Source: Chlorokybus atmophyticus (Eukaryota; Streptophyta; Chlorokybophyceae; Chlorokybales; Chlorokybaceae). Taken from it: a stretch of DNA of 64,000 nucleotides. The number at the start of each line of letters is the position of its first letter. Within the stretch, counting starts at the first letter, position 1. Shown here piece after piece: positions 45,869-56,289 of this stretch. The translations under genes and the position numbers were made by a program. Under the pieces are notes generated by a model, which worked only from the letters and a program-made list of their open reading frames with translations, was not told the origin of the DNA and ran no database searches. Location of the stretch: contig RHPI01003516.1 in assembly GCA_009103225.1 (NCBI GenBank), forward strand, positions 150,458 through 214,457, given 5' to 3'.

Positions 45869-45874
45869 TAATAT

Positions 45875-48060
45875 ATTACCGATGGTCAGCCACTCAGGTG
45901 GTTGATGACCAACCAACATCTAACAGGGAAACTTGCTCACTGGGCCCTGTCGTTGCAGGAGTATGACTTCGAGATCGACCACCGCGCGAGCCTCACCAAC
46001 CAGGACGTTAATGGCCTTAGTCGCAACCCTCACCGCAGCACCAACAATGCAACCCGAGCTCGGCCCCACAGCAGCAGCTCCCACCGTGGCGGCCATGTTG
46101 GCTGTTGCCGCGTTACGGTCAGGGCGCCAGATCAACACCACCTCAGCGACAGAGGAGATTCCTGCCCTTGAGTCTACCGATACCACAGTGATCACACCCT
46201 TAGGGGACGTTCATGCGATTGACATCGAAGTCGATGACACCGAGCTGGCACCCACCGACACACCAGGCAGGACATATGGCTGGACAATCCATCACTCTCC
46301 TTCCTTCAAAGTGGCCAGCTTCCCTCCAACATGAGTGCACGAGAGAAAGATCGTGTCAGCCAACGCACCCGCCACTATCGGTGGGCGGATGACAAGGTGT
46401 ACCGCCGCGTCTAAGACGAGGACAAGGAGGTGCCAACACCAGCCACACGCATGGGCATCATTGATGCCCTCCACGCTGAGCTCGGACACTTCGGTGTTAA
46501 GCGTACCATCAGCCTGGTAAGGGCGCAATATTGGTGGTATGGGCTGTCCAAACAGGTGCACGGATTTGTCAGTCGCTGCCAGCAGTGTGACATGGTACGC
46601 GCCAGCCTCAACGCACGCAGCGCCACCTTGCACCCTCTCCCCATCTTTGGGCTGTTTTATCGATGGGGACTAGACAATTTGGGAGACTTGGCACCCTCGG
46701 CACGGGGCAACCGCTACATCCTGGTCATGATCGAGCACTTCTCTAAATGGGTAGAGCTGGTGCCATTACCCGACAAGAGCAGTAGGGGGGTGTTACAAGC
46801 CTTCCTCTCCCATGTCCTCAACCGGTTTGGCAGCTGCGCTGAGGTCATCACCGACCAGGGCACTGTGTTCAGAGGGGAGTTCGACACCCTGCTGGACAGA
46901 TGTTACATTCAATGTAATGATGATCAAGTTGATCATCGCCGTACTTTGCGTGACCACCCTCAGGCCGACGGTCTTGTTGAGCGGACAGTACAGACTATTA
47001 AGAAAGCACTCCGCAAGATCGTGTTGGAGTAATAGAAGAACACCTGGGACGACCACCTTCCGTGGGTGGCTCTTGGTTACCGATTGTCAAAGCAGGCGGC
47101 TCTGCGCGAGTACAACCCATACTACCTGCTGTTCGGGCGTCCGTCATTGCTTCCCTTTCGCGCACAGCAAGGTGTAGACCGTGTGGTAAACAACCTCGAC
47201 GATCCCGACTGGATGCACCACGACAGTATCACACGCGCCACGCTGTTCAAACGCACCGTCCCGATGGCCTTCACCAACCTGCGCATCGCACAGCACCGCA
47301 ACACCCTGCGCTACGAGCGCATGCGGAGCGGCTTCTACAAGGAGCGCCAACGGCAATTTCAAGCAAGGGACTTTGCCTACCGCATGGCAGCCACCAAGGA
47401 CACGTTTAACACCTCCGTGGGCCGCACCGTCTACAAGGTACTCAAGGTGTATTCCACATGAGTGCTGGACCTCTTTGGTTAGAGTGGCGAGAGGTTGAAA
47501 GACAACATGGTAAATCGCGCGCCATGTCACCTCCCTTACATAGCGGGCTTCGCGCGCATCCAGCACCCTTGCCCCGCCCGCAGCACACGCTGTGAACACT
47601 GCGGCAGTGCCGGCAACGACGCACTTATGATGCTCTGCGATGGCTGCAACAAGGGCCTGCATTGCTACTGTTTGGAGCCCCCATTGGACGCAATACCCAT
47701 GGAGGAGTACTGATGCAACGATTGCCGCACCAACGGTCCTCCTCACCTGCGTTAACAGCTAAGCTCTGGAGCTGGAACCTCCCCAGAAGCTCAGGGGGGG
47801 TGGCTTGTTGACTGTGTGTCCTTCAGCACAGCATGTACACTAAGGAGGACACCGCCTCCACCTGTCCGTGTGAGTCAGCGACAGCGGAGCAGCTCCACCA
47901 ATCACTCCTCGCCATACAAGCTGGGTTATCTTTTACTTTTGCTACATGTTATAACATGTTGCAGCAGCAGGGCTAGCAAGCATGACTTTCCCTGCAGCGG
48001 CCCGAGACAGTGTGACCCTCGACTTTCCTCGACCCGACTCAACGTAGACTCAACGCAACA
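45875..48060 (+). pseudogene. Gypsy-C right half: RNase H, integrase and C-terminal PHD finger, degenerate
   Basis: Resumes Gypsy-C at TDGQPLRWLMTNQHLTGKL and matches Gypsy-A: QEYDFEIDHRASLTNQDVNG, LGHFGVKRTISLVRAQYWWY, CQQCDMVRASL, VITDQGTVFRGEFD. It continues past Gypsy-A's end with RTVYKVLKVYST, APCHLPYIAGFARIQH, then a PHD finger CEHCGSAGNDALMMLCDGC, NKGLHCYCLEPPLDAIP, CNDC. Frameshifts near 46045 and 46265 and TGA at 47459-47461 and 47711-47713 (the latter where PHD fingers normally have Trp) show decay. TAA at 46412-46414 sits where Gypsy-A has CAG. The PHD finger indicates the full domain plan of this family, lost from Gypsy-A at the assembly seam. Confidence 0.85.
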
Positions 48061-48131
48061 ATGCGTAGTTCATGCTTAGCATCGCATAGCTGCTCATTAC
48101 AAACACTGCTTGCAAAGCCCCCCCCCTCCCC

Positions 48132-48455
48132 NNNNNNNNNNNNNNNNNNNNNNNNNNNNNNNNNNNNNNNNNNNNNNNNNNNNNNNNNNNNNNNNNNNNN
48201 NNNNNNNNNNNNNNNNNNNNNNNNNNNNNNNNNNNNNNNNNNNNNNNNNNNNNNNNNNNNNNNNNNNNNNNNNNNNNNNNNNNNNNNNNNNNNNNNNNNN
48301 NNNNNNNNNNNNNNNNNNNNNNNNNNNNNNNNNNNNNNNNNNNNNNNNNNNNNNNNNNNNNNNNNNNNNNNNNNNNNNNNNNNNNNNNNNNNNNNNNNNN
48401 NNNNNNNNNNNNNNNNNNNNNNNNNNNNNNNNNNNNNNNNNNNNNNNNNNNNNNN
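48132..48455. other. Assembly gap (324 N) flanked by poly-C
   Basis: The run of N is bordered by CCCCCCCTCCCC on the left and about 38 C on the right, followed by GGGGGGG. Homopolymer failure is the likely cause. What separates Gypsy-C from the next genes is unknown. Confidence 0.98.
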
Positions 48456-48495
<40 letters not shown>

Positions 48496-48499
48496 GGGG

Positions 48500-49400
48500 G
48501 AGTGCGATAGTCAACTTATTGATACTTTTCTCTTGGTTCAGCTACTGAAGCTGCTGGTAGTGTTGGTCGAAAATGCTAAGTTAATTGTTGTCGTTGAGCA
48601 GACTGTGGAAAGACATGCCGCCGAATGCCGTTGCGCGACAGTGGCAGCTGCTGCCAAGTGTCTGCTGAATAAAATGCACAACCAAGGCAGGTGGCTCGTA
48701 CCAGTCATCTCAAGGTTGGTTCGCTCATAGATATACCCCTTGCTGTCACTGCTATTGGCAAACGGGTTTTAAGCTACGGCGTTCAGTGCCCCGCAATTGT
48801 TGTGTTTGGTGCGCAGGCTATCCCCCGATTGCATTTCTCGTAGAGGCTACGGTAATTCAGATGCTACAAGATAGATCCCGATTTGGGTATATCTCACTCG
48901 GAGTTCTCGAGCTTCTTGGCTTGTTTGCAGAATGATCGATGTTTTTTCCTCGTCAATGCCACGTGACGCATGTGTCAAAGGTGTTAATGTTGGCAATAAT
49001 TGAATGCAGGCCATTCTGTGATATGATTGCTAATTGTTCCTACAAAAGTGCAATGTCCTCTTAATACATGCAACAAGCTCATCTCGTGGTTGCATTAACG
49101 TGCAGGTGTCTCAGCTTGCAGAGGATACATGCTTGTGGATTTAAACTAGTCATTGATCATATAAAGCCTCAATCCATGGCATGGGCTCAGTTCACTGCGC
49201 AGGGGTTTGTGGAAGGCACCAAGGTTTGCGCACACGTCTCTTTCTTGAAGCTGAGAACGTTTACGATGTCATGTCGGCTCTGTGGTCATTTATTCAATGC
49301 AGGTTCTCGTGGTACCACCAGTGGGAGATCCAAATCATGTGCGGATTGCGGAATGGGACAGCACGAGCACATATGATGATGGGCACGGAGTATTAGTGGA
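48500..49400 (+). other. Possible exons of a TIR-like family member
   Basis: The segment near 48535-48713 encodes LLKLLVVLVENAKLIVVVEQ and CLLNKMHNQGRWLVPVIS. The latter resembles NKVYEQQNRSGWLVPVIF encoded on the opposite strand at about 51440-51520. No complete gene could be assembled; 49400-49800 shows only short open frames. Confidence 0.25.
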
Positions 49401-49869
49401 ATGGCTGCAGATAATCACAAGAATTGTCAAGAAGCACAATGCAGGCAGCTGACTTGTACCGGTTCTTCAAGGTTCATTTCCTTACACATCAATGTTCCCA
49501 ACAGATGTGCTTGTAGTACGTCTACGCAAGCGCAAAGGCAATTGTGCAGACGCCGTTGAGTGCTGGGTGGCACTGCTGCCATTACAGTGCATGTAACCCT
49601 TTGAGCTGCTCGAATATGCAGGGCGGTAAACAGGAAGCCTTTCCGAATTGTTACACTTGTGGAAGTATCATTGGGTCGACCTCGTTTCTGAATCTGCTCC
49701 AGCTTTTTAAGGGTTATTGGATTGCTTACATGACGTGGTGCCCAAGTCCGCGCTGGCGTACACAGAGAGACACACAGTCACGCACATGCAGGTATAGGCT
49801 CGGATTTTGAGTCTAAGCACATTCAGCAAACACATTCAGACGTGCACACATATGCAACGTTTACATAGA

Positions 49870-51659
49870 ACCTTGTTCGGTGGAGTATACCTGGTCAAGA
49901 AACGAGAGCAAAGCTGCAACTCATGACTTTGCTTCGATGGCATCCCTTTCCTCCGATGCGTGTTGTGTTGACGATGGCGCAGCCTTCTTGTTATGTTCTC
50001 ATACTGCAGGTCTGGGACGCGTAGTAATCTGGCCGGTTGTGTGCCTCAAGGTATGTCGATTGCCAACGGGCCACTGCGTCCAATGGGGTAGAATGCCGTC
50101 CAATACTCTGGCACATGCTGGAACAAAGCGTGCGATCACCGTGAATAATAGATTGAGTGAGAGTAAATAATGCATAATGCACTCGATGCAGCCACAACTA
50201 CATACAGAAGTGTACACGGCTGGTGATGCTGACAGCATGCAAGAGGACGGCAGCTTTGGCAAGTGTTAGTACAATGATATCACTAATAATTACAATGGCA
50301 TCAACATGGTGCTGCTCATGGTTGCTTATGGTCGACAACAGAGCAGATACATGTGCAAGAGGCCTTCAACATGCATAGCAACTCATGAGTTTGCTTCGAT
50401 GGCTTCCATTTCTTCCACTGCATGTTGTGTGGACGACGGCGGAGAAGTCTTGTTATGTTTCTCATACTGCAGCTCCAAGAACGTGCAGTACTCCGGCCGA
50501 TTATCAGCTCTTGCGGAGCAGGTCATGACGATTGCCAACGGGCCACTGCTTCCACAGCTCGAGCCGATAGTAGTTGTCAATGGGCTCAACCATTAGTCGG
50601 AAAGTATTGCCTCTTGCACACCAAACATTCGACCTGCTGAAAAAGTCAGGAGGCAACATGCCATCCATGTACCATTGGTAAGCTGAATGCCAGAAGTCCC
50701 GCAGATTCCTGTCATGTCAGGTTGGTAAGGAAATCATATCAGTACTTTGCAATTGTAAGCCATCATGAGAAGGCTAAAAAGCGATGCATCACATGTTGTC
50801 TAACCTGCGTGCGCTCTCGACTCTTTTCAAGAGCCCTTCTTGCGAGCTAACATCTCTAGCGCGGTATGCTCTGAATTCGGCGTAATAGTCCGGCGAGTTC
50901 TGCATAAAGAAGTGTATTGTGTCCATGGTGTCTTGTACCGCATTGCGCCACTTGTCAGTAAACTCTGTCTCATTCTTCCGCTGCTCGGCGACACTAAGCA
51001 CGCCCACTCGTGGTGACTCAGAAGCGCTGCAAAGGCAACTGAACTCAGAACACGCGCGTCATGTCGTAAGCTAACACTGCATACACATGCAAGCCAGGCC
51101 GCAATGCGAACCTATGTGGTGATGGCATGGGCTGCACGTAGGCCAGGACAATACCCAAGTGATTCACGAGGGTGTTATATCCAACCCAGGGTTCCTGGTG
51201 CACGAAAATGGAAACAATAAACCAATCTGATTGCTGGTACGCAGTTTCTAGGCAATGCAAGGTGACTGTGCGCATGCTGCAAGCGCATGTCTCCCAAACA
51301 GAAGTGTACAGCTTGGAGCAAATGCAACAAACCCTCTTATTTGTGAACTTGCCTCCTGATCGCCAAGGGTGAAGTAGCTGAACTTCCTGATCCCGTTGGG
51401 TGCATGCTTTCTCGCTCCAGGGGGGGGTGAAGATGACCGGAACCAACCAGCCGGAGCGATTCTGCTGCTCGTAAACCTTGTTCGCTATGTTGGTGTACTC
51501 GTCGTGCGTTCCCGCTCCCATCTTGTCATCCTCGGTCGGCTCTTTTTGTGGAACCCGTTTATAATGCTCATCACAGGCAACAATCGCTTGCAATTGCTCA
51601 GCAAGGCTCCGCACGCGCTCTACGTGATGCTTGTCAAACTGGCAATAGCTGATGAACAC
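49870..51659 (-). other. Uncharacterised multi-exon gene with a TIR-like start
   Basis: An exon near 51659-51360 reads MFISYCQFDKHHVERVRSLA then GWLVPVIFTPPW. FISY...D is the first-strand motif of TIR domains, but the remainder is not clearly TIR. A later exon (51007-50789) encodes FTDKWRNAVQDTMDTIHFFM then NSPDYYAEFRAYRARDV. Related words recur at 50589-50383 (NRPEYCTFLELQYEKHN) and 50197-49991 (NRPDYYASQTCS), as two direct copies of about 150 bp (49,910-49,995 and 50,385-50,470). I do not recognise the family. Function unknown; the TIR suggestion is tentative. Confidence 0.3.
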
Positions 51660-52395
51660 TGTTTACCTTGCCTCCGACGTTGCGGACAGTGCCATTGTTG
51701 CCCTGCGTTCCTCCCTGCTATTTGCCACAGCACATGCGCAATATGTCAGACAAGGTACAGCACTTGTTGTCATAGCCGTTCCATGCATGCGTAAACAGCC
51801 GTCGCACTTATGCAGCATTGGTGAGAGTGAGGCCCCCATGACGTTGACAACAGCTAGCCACTAATGCGCATACTCAATACCACAGCATGCTTTAAGTTAG
51901 GCTGCTGCGCTCAAGGAGCCAAGATATTGAATGGCTGCAAGAAGCACACAGTGTTCATGCAAGTGTCTGCGAGGATGTGTGTGTGCGCACGCATCTGCAT
52001 ACGCAAAGACGCATGCATATGCATGCACACACACGCGGGCAACAAGGGGCAGTATGCGCGGGAGCAATGAAAGGAGAAGGCACTGGGACGCTAGAATGGC
52101 GAGGCATTGCAAAGCACCTGCACAACAAGGCCGAACCCTAAGCGCCTTGCTTGCAGCAGGCGCCGTCTACGTCAGACGGTCGGGTGTCCAAGTTGAAAGG
52201 GTGCAGCGTTTTCCCACACATGCTACTACTTGTTATTGCGTGTGGGTGTTGTTCTGCTGTTGTCCTTTTGCCAACAGCCACTTCTGTATGCAGTCGACAG
52301 CACGCCTACACACTACCATTGTCAACGCTGTGCTGTGTTTGCATTGCGCATGTAGCATGGCACAGCACTGTACAGATAACCTTACTCGCTCCCAT

Positions 52396-52533
52396 GGATG
52401 CTGCAAGTTACGTATACAACACTGCAGCTCCCCTGCAGCACGCCCACTGCACCATCCAACCAATTTTGTTTTTTGGTCACAGGCAAGCGCCGCAGGGAGA
52501 GCCGCAGTGATGTATACGTAACTTGCAGCATCC
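52396..52533. repeat. Perfect 22-bp inverted repeat ending 3 bp before a start codon
   Basis: 52396-52417 (GGATGCTGCAAGTTACGTAT…) is the exact reverse complement of 52512-52533, with a 94-bp loop. The right arm lies next to the ATG at 52537. It could form a leader hairpin or mark a small inverted-repeat insertion. Confidence 0.9.
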
Positions 52534-52536
52534 AGC

Positions 52537-53265
52537 ATGGCGGACTCCATCAGCATTCTCGGCGCTGTGTTAGGTGCGCTCGGATTTGCTCTTTCGCTGG
52601 TCACTATATGGATTAGCCGTCGCAACCGCAAGCTGGAGTTGATGTTTCAGTTGAACACGCAGTATACGAGAGCAATGATGCAGGCCATGTCGACCATTTC
52701 TCGCTACAGAGACAATCAGCAAAACTGGTATAATCGCTTCAAAACTGGCAGGAACAGGACAGCCCCTGCAGATGACGAAGTCCAGCAAGTTGAAGACGCC
52801 CGACGCTTGCTGGCAGGGTTTTGGGACTGGGTGGCAGATGTTCATGACAGCGGATCATTTCCTACTGGGTTCCTATCTTCACGGAGAAGCACATGGCTAC
52901 AGCGTGGCAACAACGACCGCGTAGCTGTTGAACCCTTCAACATTGCTAATTGGTACGGGCGCTATTACACGAGAGAGAAACCCAAGCATTACCTCCGCAA
53001 TGACCCAGCGGACAGTTGTACCCGGCCAAGACGGTATTACCTCCTGCAAGAGCTGTACAGCCAAGTGTACAATCGAGAAGGTGACATGGTGGAGAGCTCG
53101 CTTGATAAAGCTTGGAGTGAGCTTTATGGTACCCAGCCTGCAGCAGCGGACCTTGCTAGAGCACATTGCCTCAGCAGCGTCTATAGTCAGCCATTGAAGC
53201 TTCGCATATTGGATTACCTAACCCAACTAAGAATAGCTGTCCGGCAAAAGGTTGGTAGCCTGTGA
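52537..53265 (+). CDS. Unrecognised 242-aa protein with an N-terminal membrane segment
   Basis: Single-exon frame from MADSISILGAVLGALGFALS to VGSL, ending in TGA 53263-53265. Residues 5-27 (ISILGAVLGALGFALSLVTI then WI) form one hydrophobic helix followed by RRNRK, so the bulk is probably cytosolic by the positive-inside rule. The rest is hydrophilic and Arg/Tyr-rich (TISRYRDNQQNWYNRFKTG; RPRRYYLLQELYSQVYNREG). No domain recognised. A decayed paralogue lies at 56290-56950, so the sequence was duplicated locally. Clean frame, membrane anchor and a TGA stop support a real gene. Confidence 0.6.
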   Translation: MADSISILGAVLGALGFALSLVTIWISRRNRKLELMFQLNTQYTRAMMQAMSTISRYRDNQQNWYNRFKTGRNRTAPADDEVQQVEDARRLLAGFWDWVADVHDSGSFPTGFLSSRRSTWLQRGNNDRVAVEPFNIANWYGRYYTREKPKHYLRNDPADSCTRPRRYYLLQELYSQVYNREGDMVESSLDKAWSELYGTQPAAADLARAHCLSSVYSQPLKLRILDYLTQLRIAVRQKVGSL

Positions 53266-56200
53266 CAAGGGGGGGCTGCGGTTGCATGCGCACGATCACA
53301 CATGCACATGGGGTGCCAAAAGACTTGCCATAATGTATAGTATGCAAGTGTGGAGTAAGATCTTGTCAGACAATGAGACACACGGTATCAATACTAGTTT
53401 TGCATACTTCATTGATTGCGGAGGGGATGGGACATCTGCATCTTGGGTTACCCTTTCAAGGGTGTAAACCAATCAAAGTACAAGATGTAAGGTGTCGTTG
53501 GTACACTGACAGGCCCAACGTCTCCAGCCAGCGCCATACATGTTCAGTTAGATCGCTCTCATGCAGGTAGACTTTGGGACAAGAGGCCTCTTTACTAGAC
53601 GCAGCATTGCAGGCGCCAATGTGCGGAGTGCACTGACCGCGCTGTTTTTGCAGCAGCAGCTGATCCCTCTGGTGTAAACGGCCAATGCGGCCCCTACTGC
53701 AGCTCCTGCCAGCATCAACGCGCCAGTGCCGGACGCCACGAGCAAGCCGCGCAGCTAGTGAGCGCCAACCGCTTCGACAACGTGTGCAGACTGTTTCCCA
53801 AACTAGCCACAGGAGGCTTCTATGAACTGCAGAACGGACTTGCGCCTCCTGATCTTCATCACCCCCACGCTTGCATGGTACTGTGCATGCTTACCGTATT
53901 CGTGTGGGATCGCGTTCTGCCTAATCTCGCGGGTAAGAGGGGCCTTGTTGCCTAGTAGGCGATAGCTGTCAAGGCAGACACCATCGGGCATTAATGCGCG
54001 GCTAGGTAGTTGTACTTGGGGTGTCCCAATAAGACGAAAACTTCAAGGCGACTTCGTTGCAGCGCTCATTATACTGCCACGCCGTGGATGCAGGCAGCAA
54101 AAGGCTTGCCCAGGCCCCCCTTCTTACATGTGTGCGCGCGCACGCATGCGTCGATATGTGCGTGTGTATATTCGTGCACACGTTCACGAAGCATATTTGT
54201 ATGTAAGCCTACGTGTGCAAACGTGCCACACAAGCATGTGTTGAATGTGCTGGTTGAAACAACGCCACACACAAAACACATGCGCGCACACACGCATAGA
54301 CGTCAATGCAGCGTGGTTCATGTATGAGCAACTCCTAATGTAAATGGGCAATACAGCGACTGCAACAGCCATACATTGTAATGTTGTGTACTGCAGTCTA
54401 TACACACTACGAGCATACCATCTTTTGTACATATGTAGATGGGTGCGTGCCGCGCTATGCTGCTCTACATTACACGGCTACGCGCACACACCGCACGCAT
54501 AGCACACACACCACGCCCAGCGTTACACACGTCACGCCGCTGCGTTACCCACGCCCACCATGCTGCTGCACCGCCCAGCGTCAAGCCAGTCAGTCGACCC
54601 TGCAACCCACCTGCAATAGTATTGATAACACGTTGCAATCACAAGCTAGTGTTTAAGAATGTTGGGATGGTAACTGCTTCTGTTGAGCTATTGACGCATT
54701 CACATGAGGCATGTGTGCACATCTGTATCAGAACAGTTGTCTGCAAGCCAACTGTTGGTGGTTGCGAGACGGGTCGAGACAAGTACTATTCGCACGGGAA
54801 GCATATGCAAATTTGCAGGTCATACGATGGCAACAACAACAAAATCTAATACATGTACATGACCTGGTATGCTGGCTGTAGTAAAGTCAAGACACGGCGT
54901 TACAAGCATGGCGACAACAACGCCAAACAAACTACTGATACTCAGCCAGCCGTCCATGCACCTCAACATTCTTGTCACCAACACTGCCACAATGTACCTG
55001 GCCTGCCACAACCCCGCGGTCGTCGCTCAACGCCCACGCGCACGCCCACTCGCTCGCGTCAGTCTCATGCATGCACAACAACGCGAGGCGTGCAGCCACT
55101 ACCCCCCTCTGAACATTCACACGTAAAGTGCAAGTCAGTACAATCGGTCTTGTTTCCCAAGCATACAAGTTAAGTTGTGTACATAACGCACACACGAGTA
55201 CGCACACGCACAGTGTGTACTGATGCGGTGGGTATAGGAAACTCCTAAACAGTACAAGCGGCACAATGTCTGGAGGTAGTGCGTACAAGTGCATTGCATG
55301 TATCCAGATGATTCAAGAGACAATTGACAACCACCTTAGGACAAGCGATGGGCGCCTAGAGCAAGCATGGGTTGCATTGCAGAATTGCATCTGTAAGATC
55401 TTGAGGTGATGAAACTCGGATTTGATTGTCTGCTTGACACTTGGGCTGCCATGCCACGCGCATGCAGCCAAGTGCATGAGTGTGCGTGCAATTGCTGTGG
55501 TGTACAATGAGTGTGTGCATAGACGTACCAGAAGAGCCAGCAGTGAATCAGGGTGCAGCGGCGTGCATGCACGAGAAAGCAACAAAGAATGGGGAGAAGG
55601 CAAAGGTGAAAAGGGGGCGAGAAGAGAAAGGTTAGAAGGGGGGAAGAATGAACGAGAGAGAGATGGCAAGACGGCAGGTGGACTTCTGCTAATTACCAAG
55701 GAAACAGCAGTAGTTGCTAGTCACCCGCCTCAACCCACTGCTTCCGCCCTCATGCGCCGTCCCCGCCAGATCTTGTCGCGCTGCCACTGTGACAATGATC
55801 ATCGGCTTGTCCTTGAGGGCGGGGGCGGCGGCAGCGTTGTGGTCGTCGCCGTGGGATGAAGTAGGCGTCATTTTTGCCACCTGGCCAGTGGGCATACCAC
55901 CACCGCTGCAGCATAGGTTGGCACTCACTCCGCCGCTTTTGATGCTCTCATGGCCACACTTGCATGCACCCAGCGGTCTGATCAGGTTTGTGTGATTAAG
56001 AAGACATGTTCATGGGGCGGGTGATTGCACAAATGGGCGTGTGGGGTGAGTGTATTGAGAATATGTCATCGCGTGCAAGTCTGCGAGTATCAACGAATAG
56101 AAGTGTTTGCGAGTGTCAGTGCGAGAGAGAGTACATGTCTGTGACTGAAGAGCATATGCATGTGGAATTGTATGTGGGGGACTGCATGTGTAGATGAGTG

Positions 56201-56289
56201 GTGCGCTCAAGTTTGATCGATGCAGTGGATGTGTATACGTTTAGTTGTAGGATGCAGCGTTTTTGCAACAGATGCATAATGCACGGGTG
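53266..56289. other. No recognisable gene
   Basis: Short open frames only. 54115-54320 and 55180-55220 are rich in alternating CA/CG dinucleotides; 55577-55676 is an A/G-rich strand run (GGGGAGAAGGCAAAGG-like). A hydrophobic Ala/Gly-rich stretch on the minus strand at about 53640-53745 (GTGALMLAGAAVGAALAVY) is the only protein-like hint. Confidence 0.4.

Larger units (their letters stand above)
3758..45874. mobile_element. Giant CACTA-like (TNP2/DUF4218-type) DNA transposon carrying chromatin-modifier genes
   Basis: Left boundary: Gypsy-C reads ...CTGATT and then CACCAGTAATTCTGG. Right boundary: ...TTACCAATG, six extra bases (TAATAT), then ATTACCGATGG of Gypsy-C. Flanking Gypsy-C frames join perfectly once the insert and one ATT are removed, which implies a 3-bp ATT target duplication as in CACTA elements. 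The two ends are imperfect inverted repeats (about 31 of the first 44 positions match) followed by subterminal TTATTCAC-type repeats. Inside lie a TNP1-like gene, an OTU/CCCH gene, a C5 methyltransferase gene and a TNP2-PHD-Ulp1 gene. The span is 42,117 bp, of which 20.6 kb is a later retrotransposon nest (15794-36424). What is inferred: that all four genes belong to one element. An alternative is a composite of adjacent elements. Confidence 0.72.

Noticed and set aside
47459-47713. TGA reassigned to tryptophan
   Set aside because: One TGA sits where PHD fingers have Trp, but other TGA codons fall where Trp is not expected (14632, 1837) and clean genes end in TGA.
48050-48730. Open frames spanning the N gap
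   Set aside because: They consist of unknown bases and poly-C/poly-G translation.
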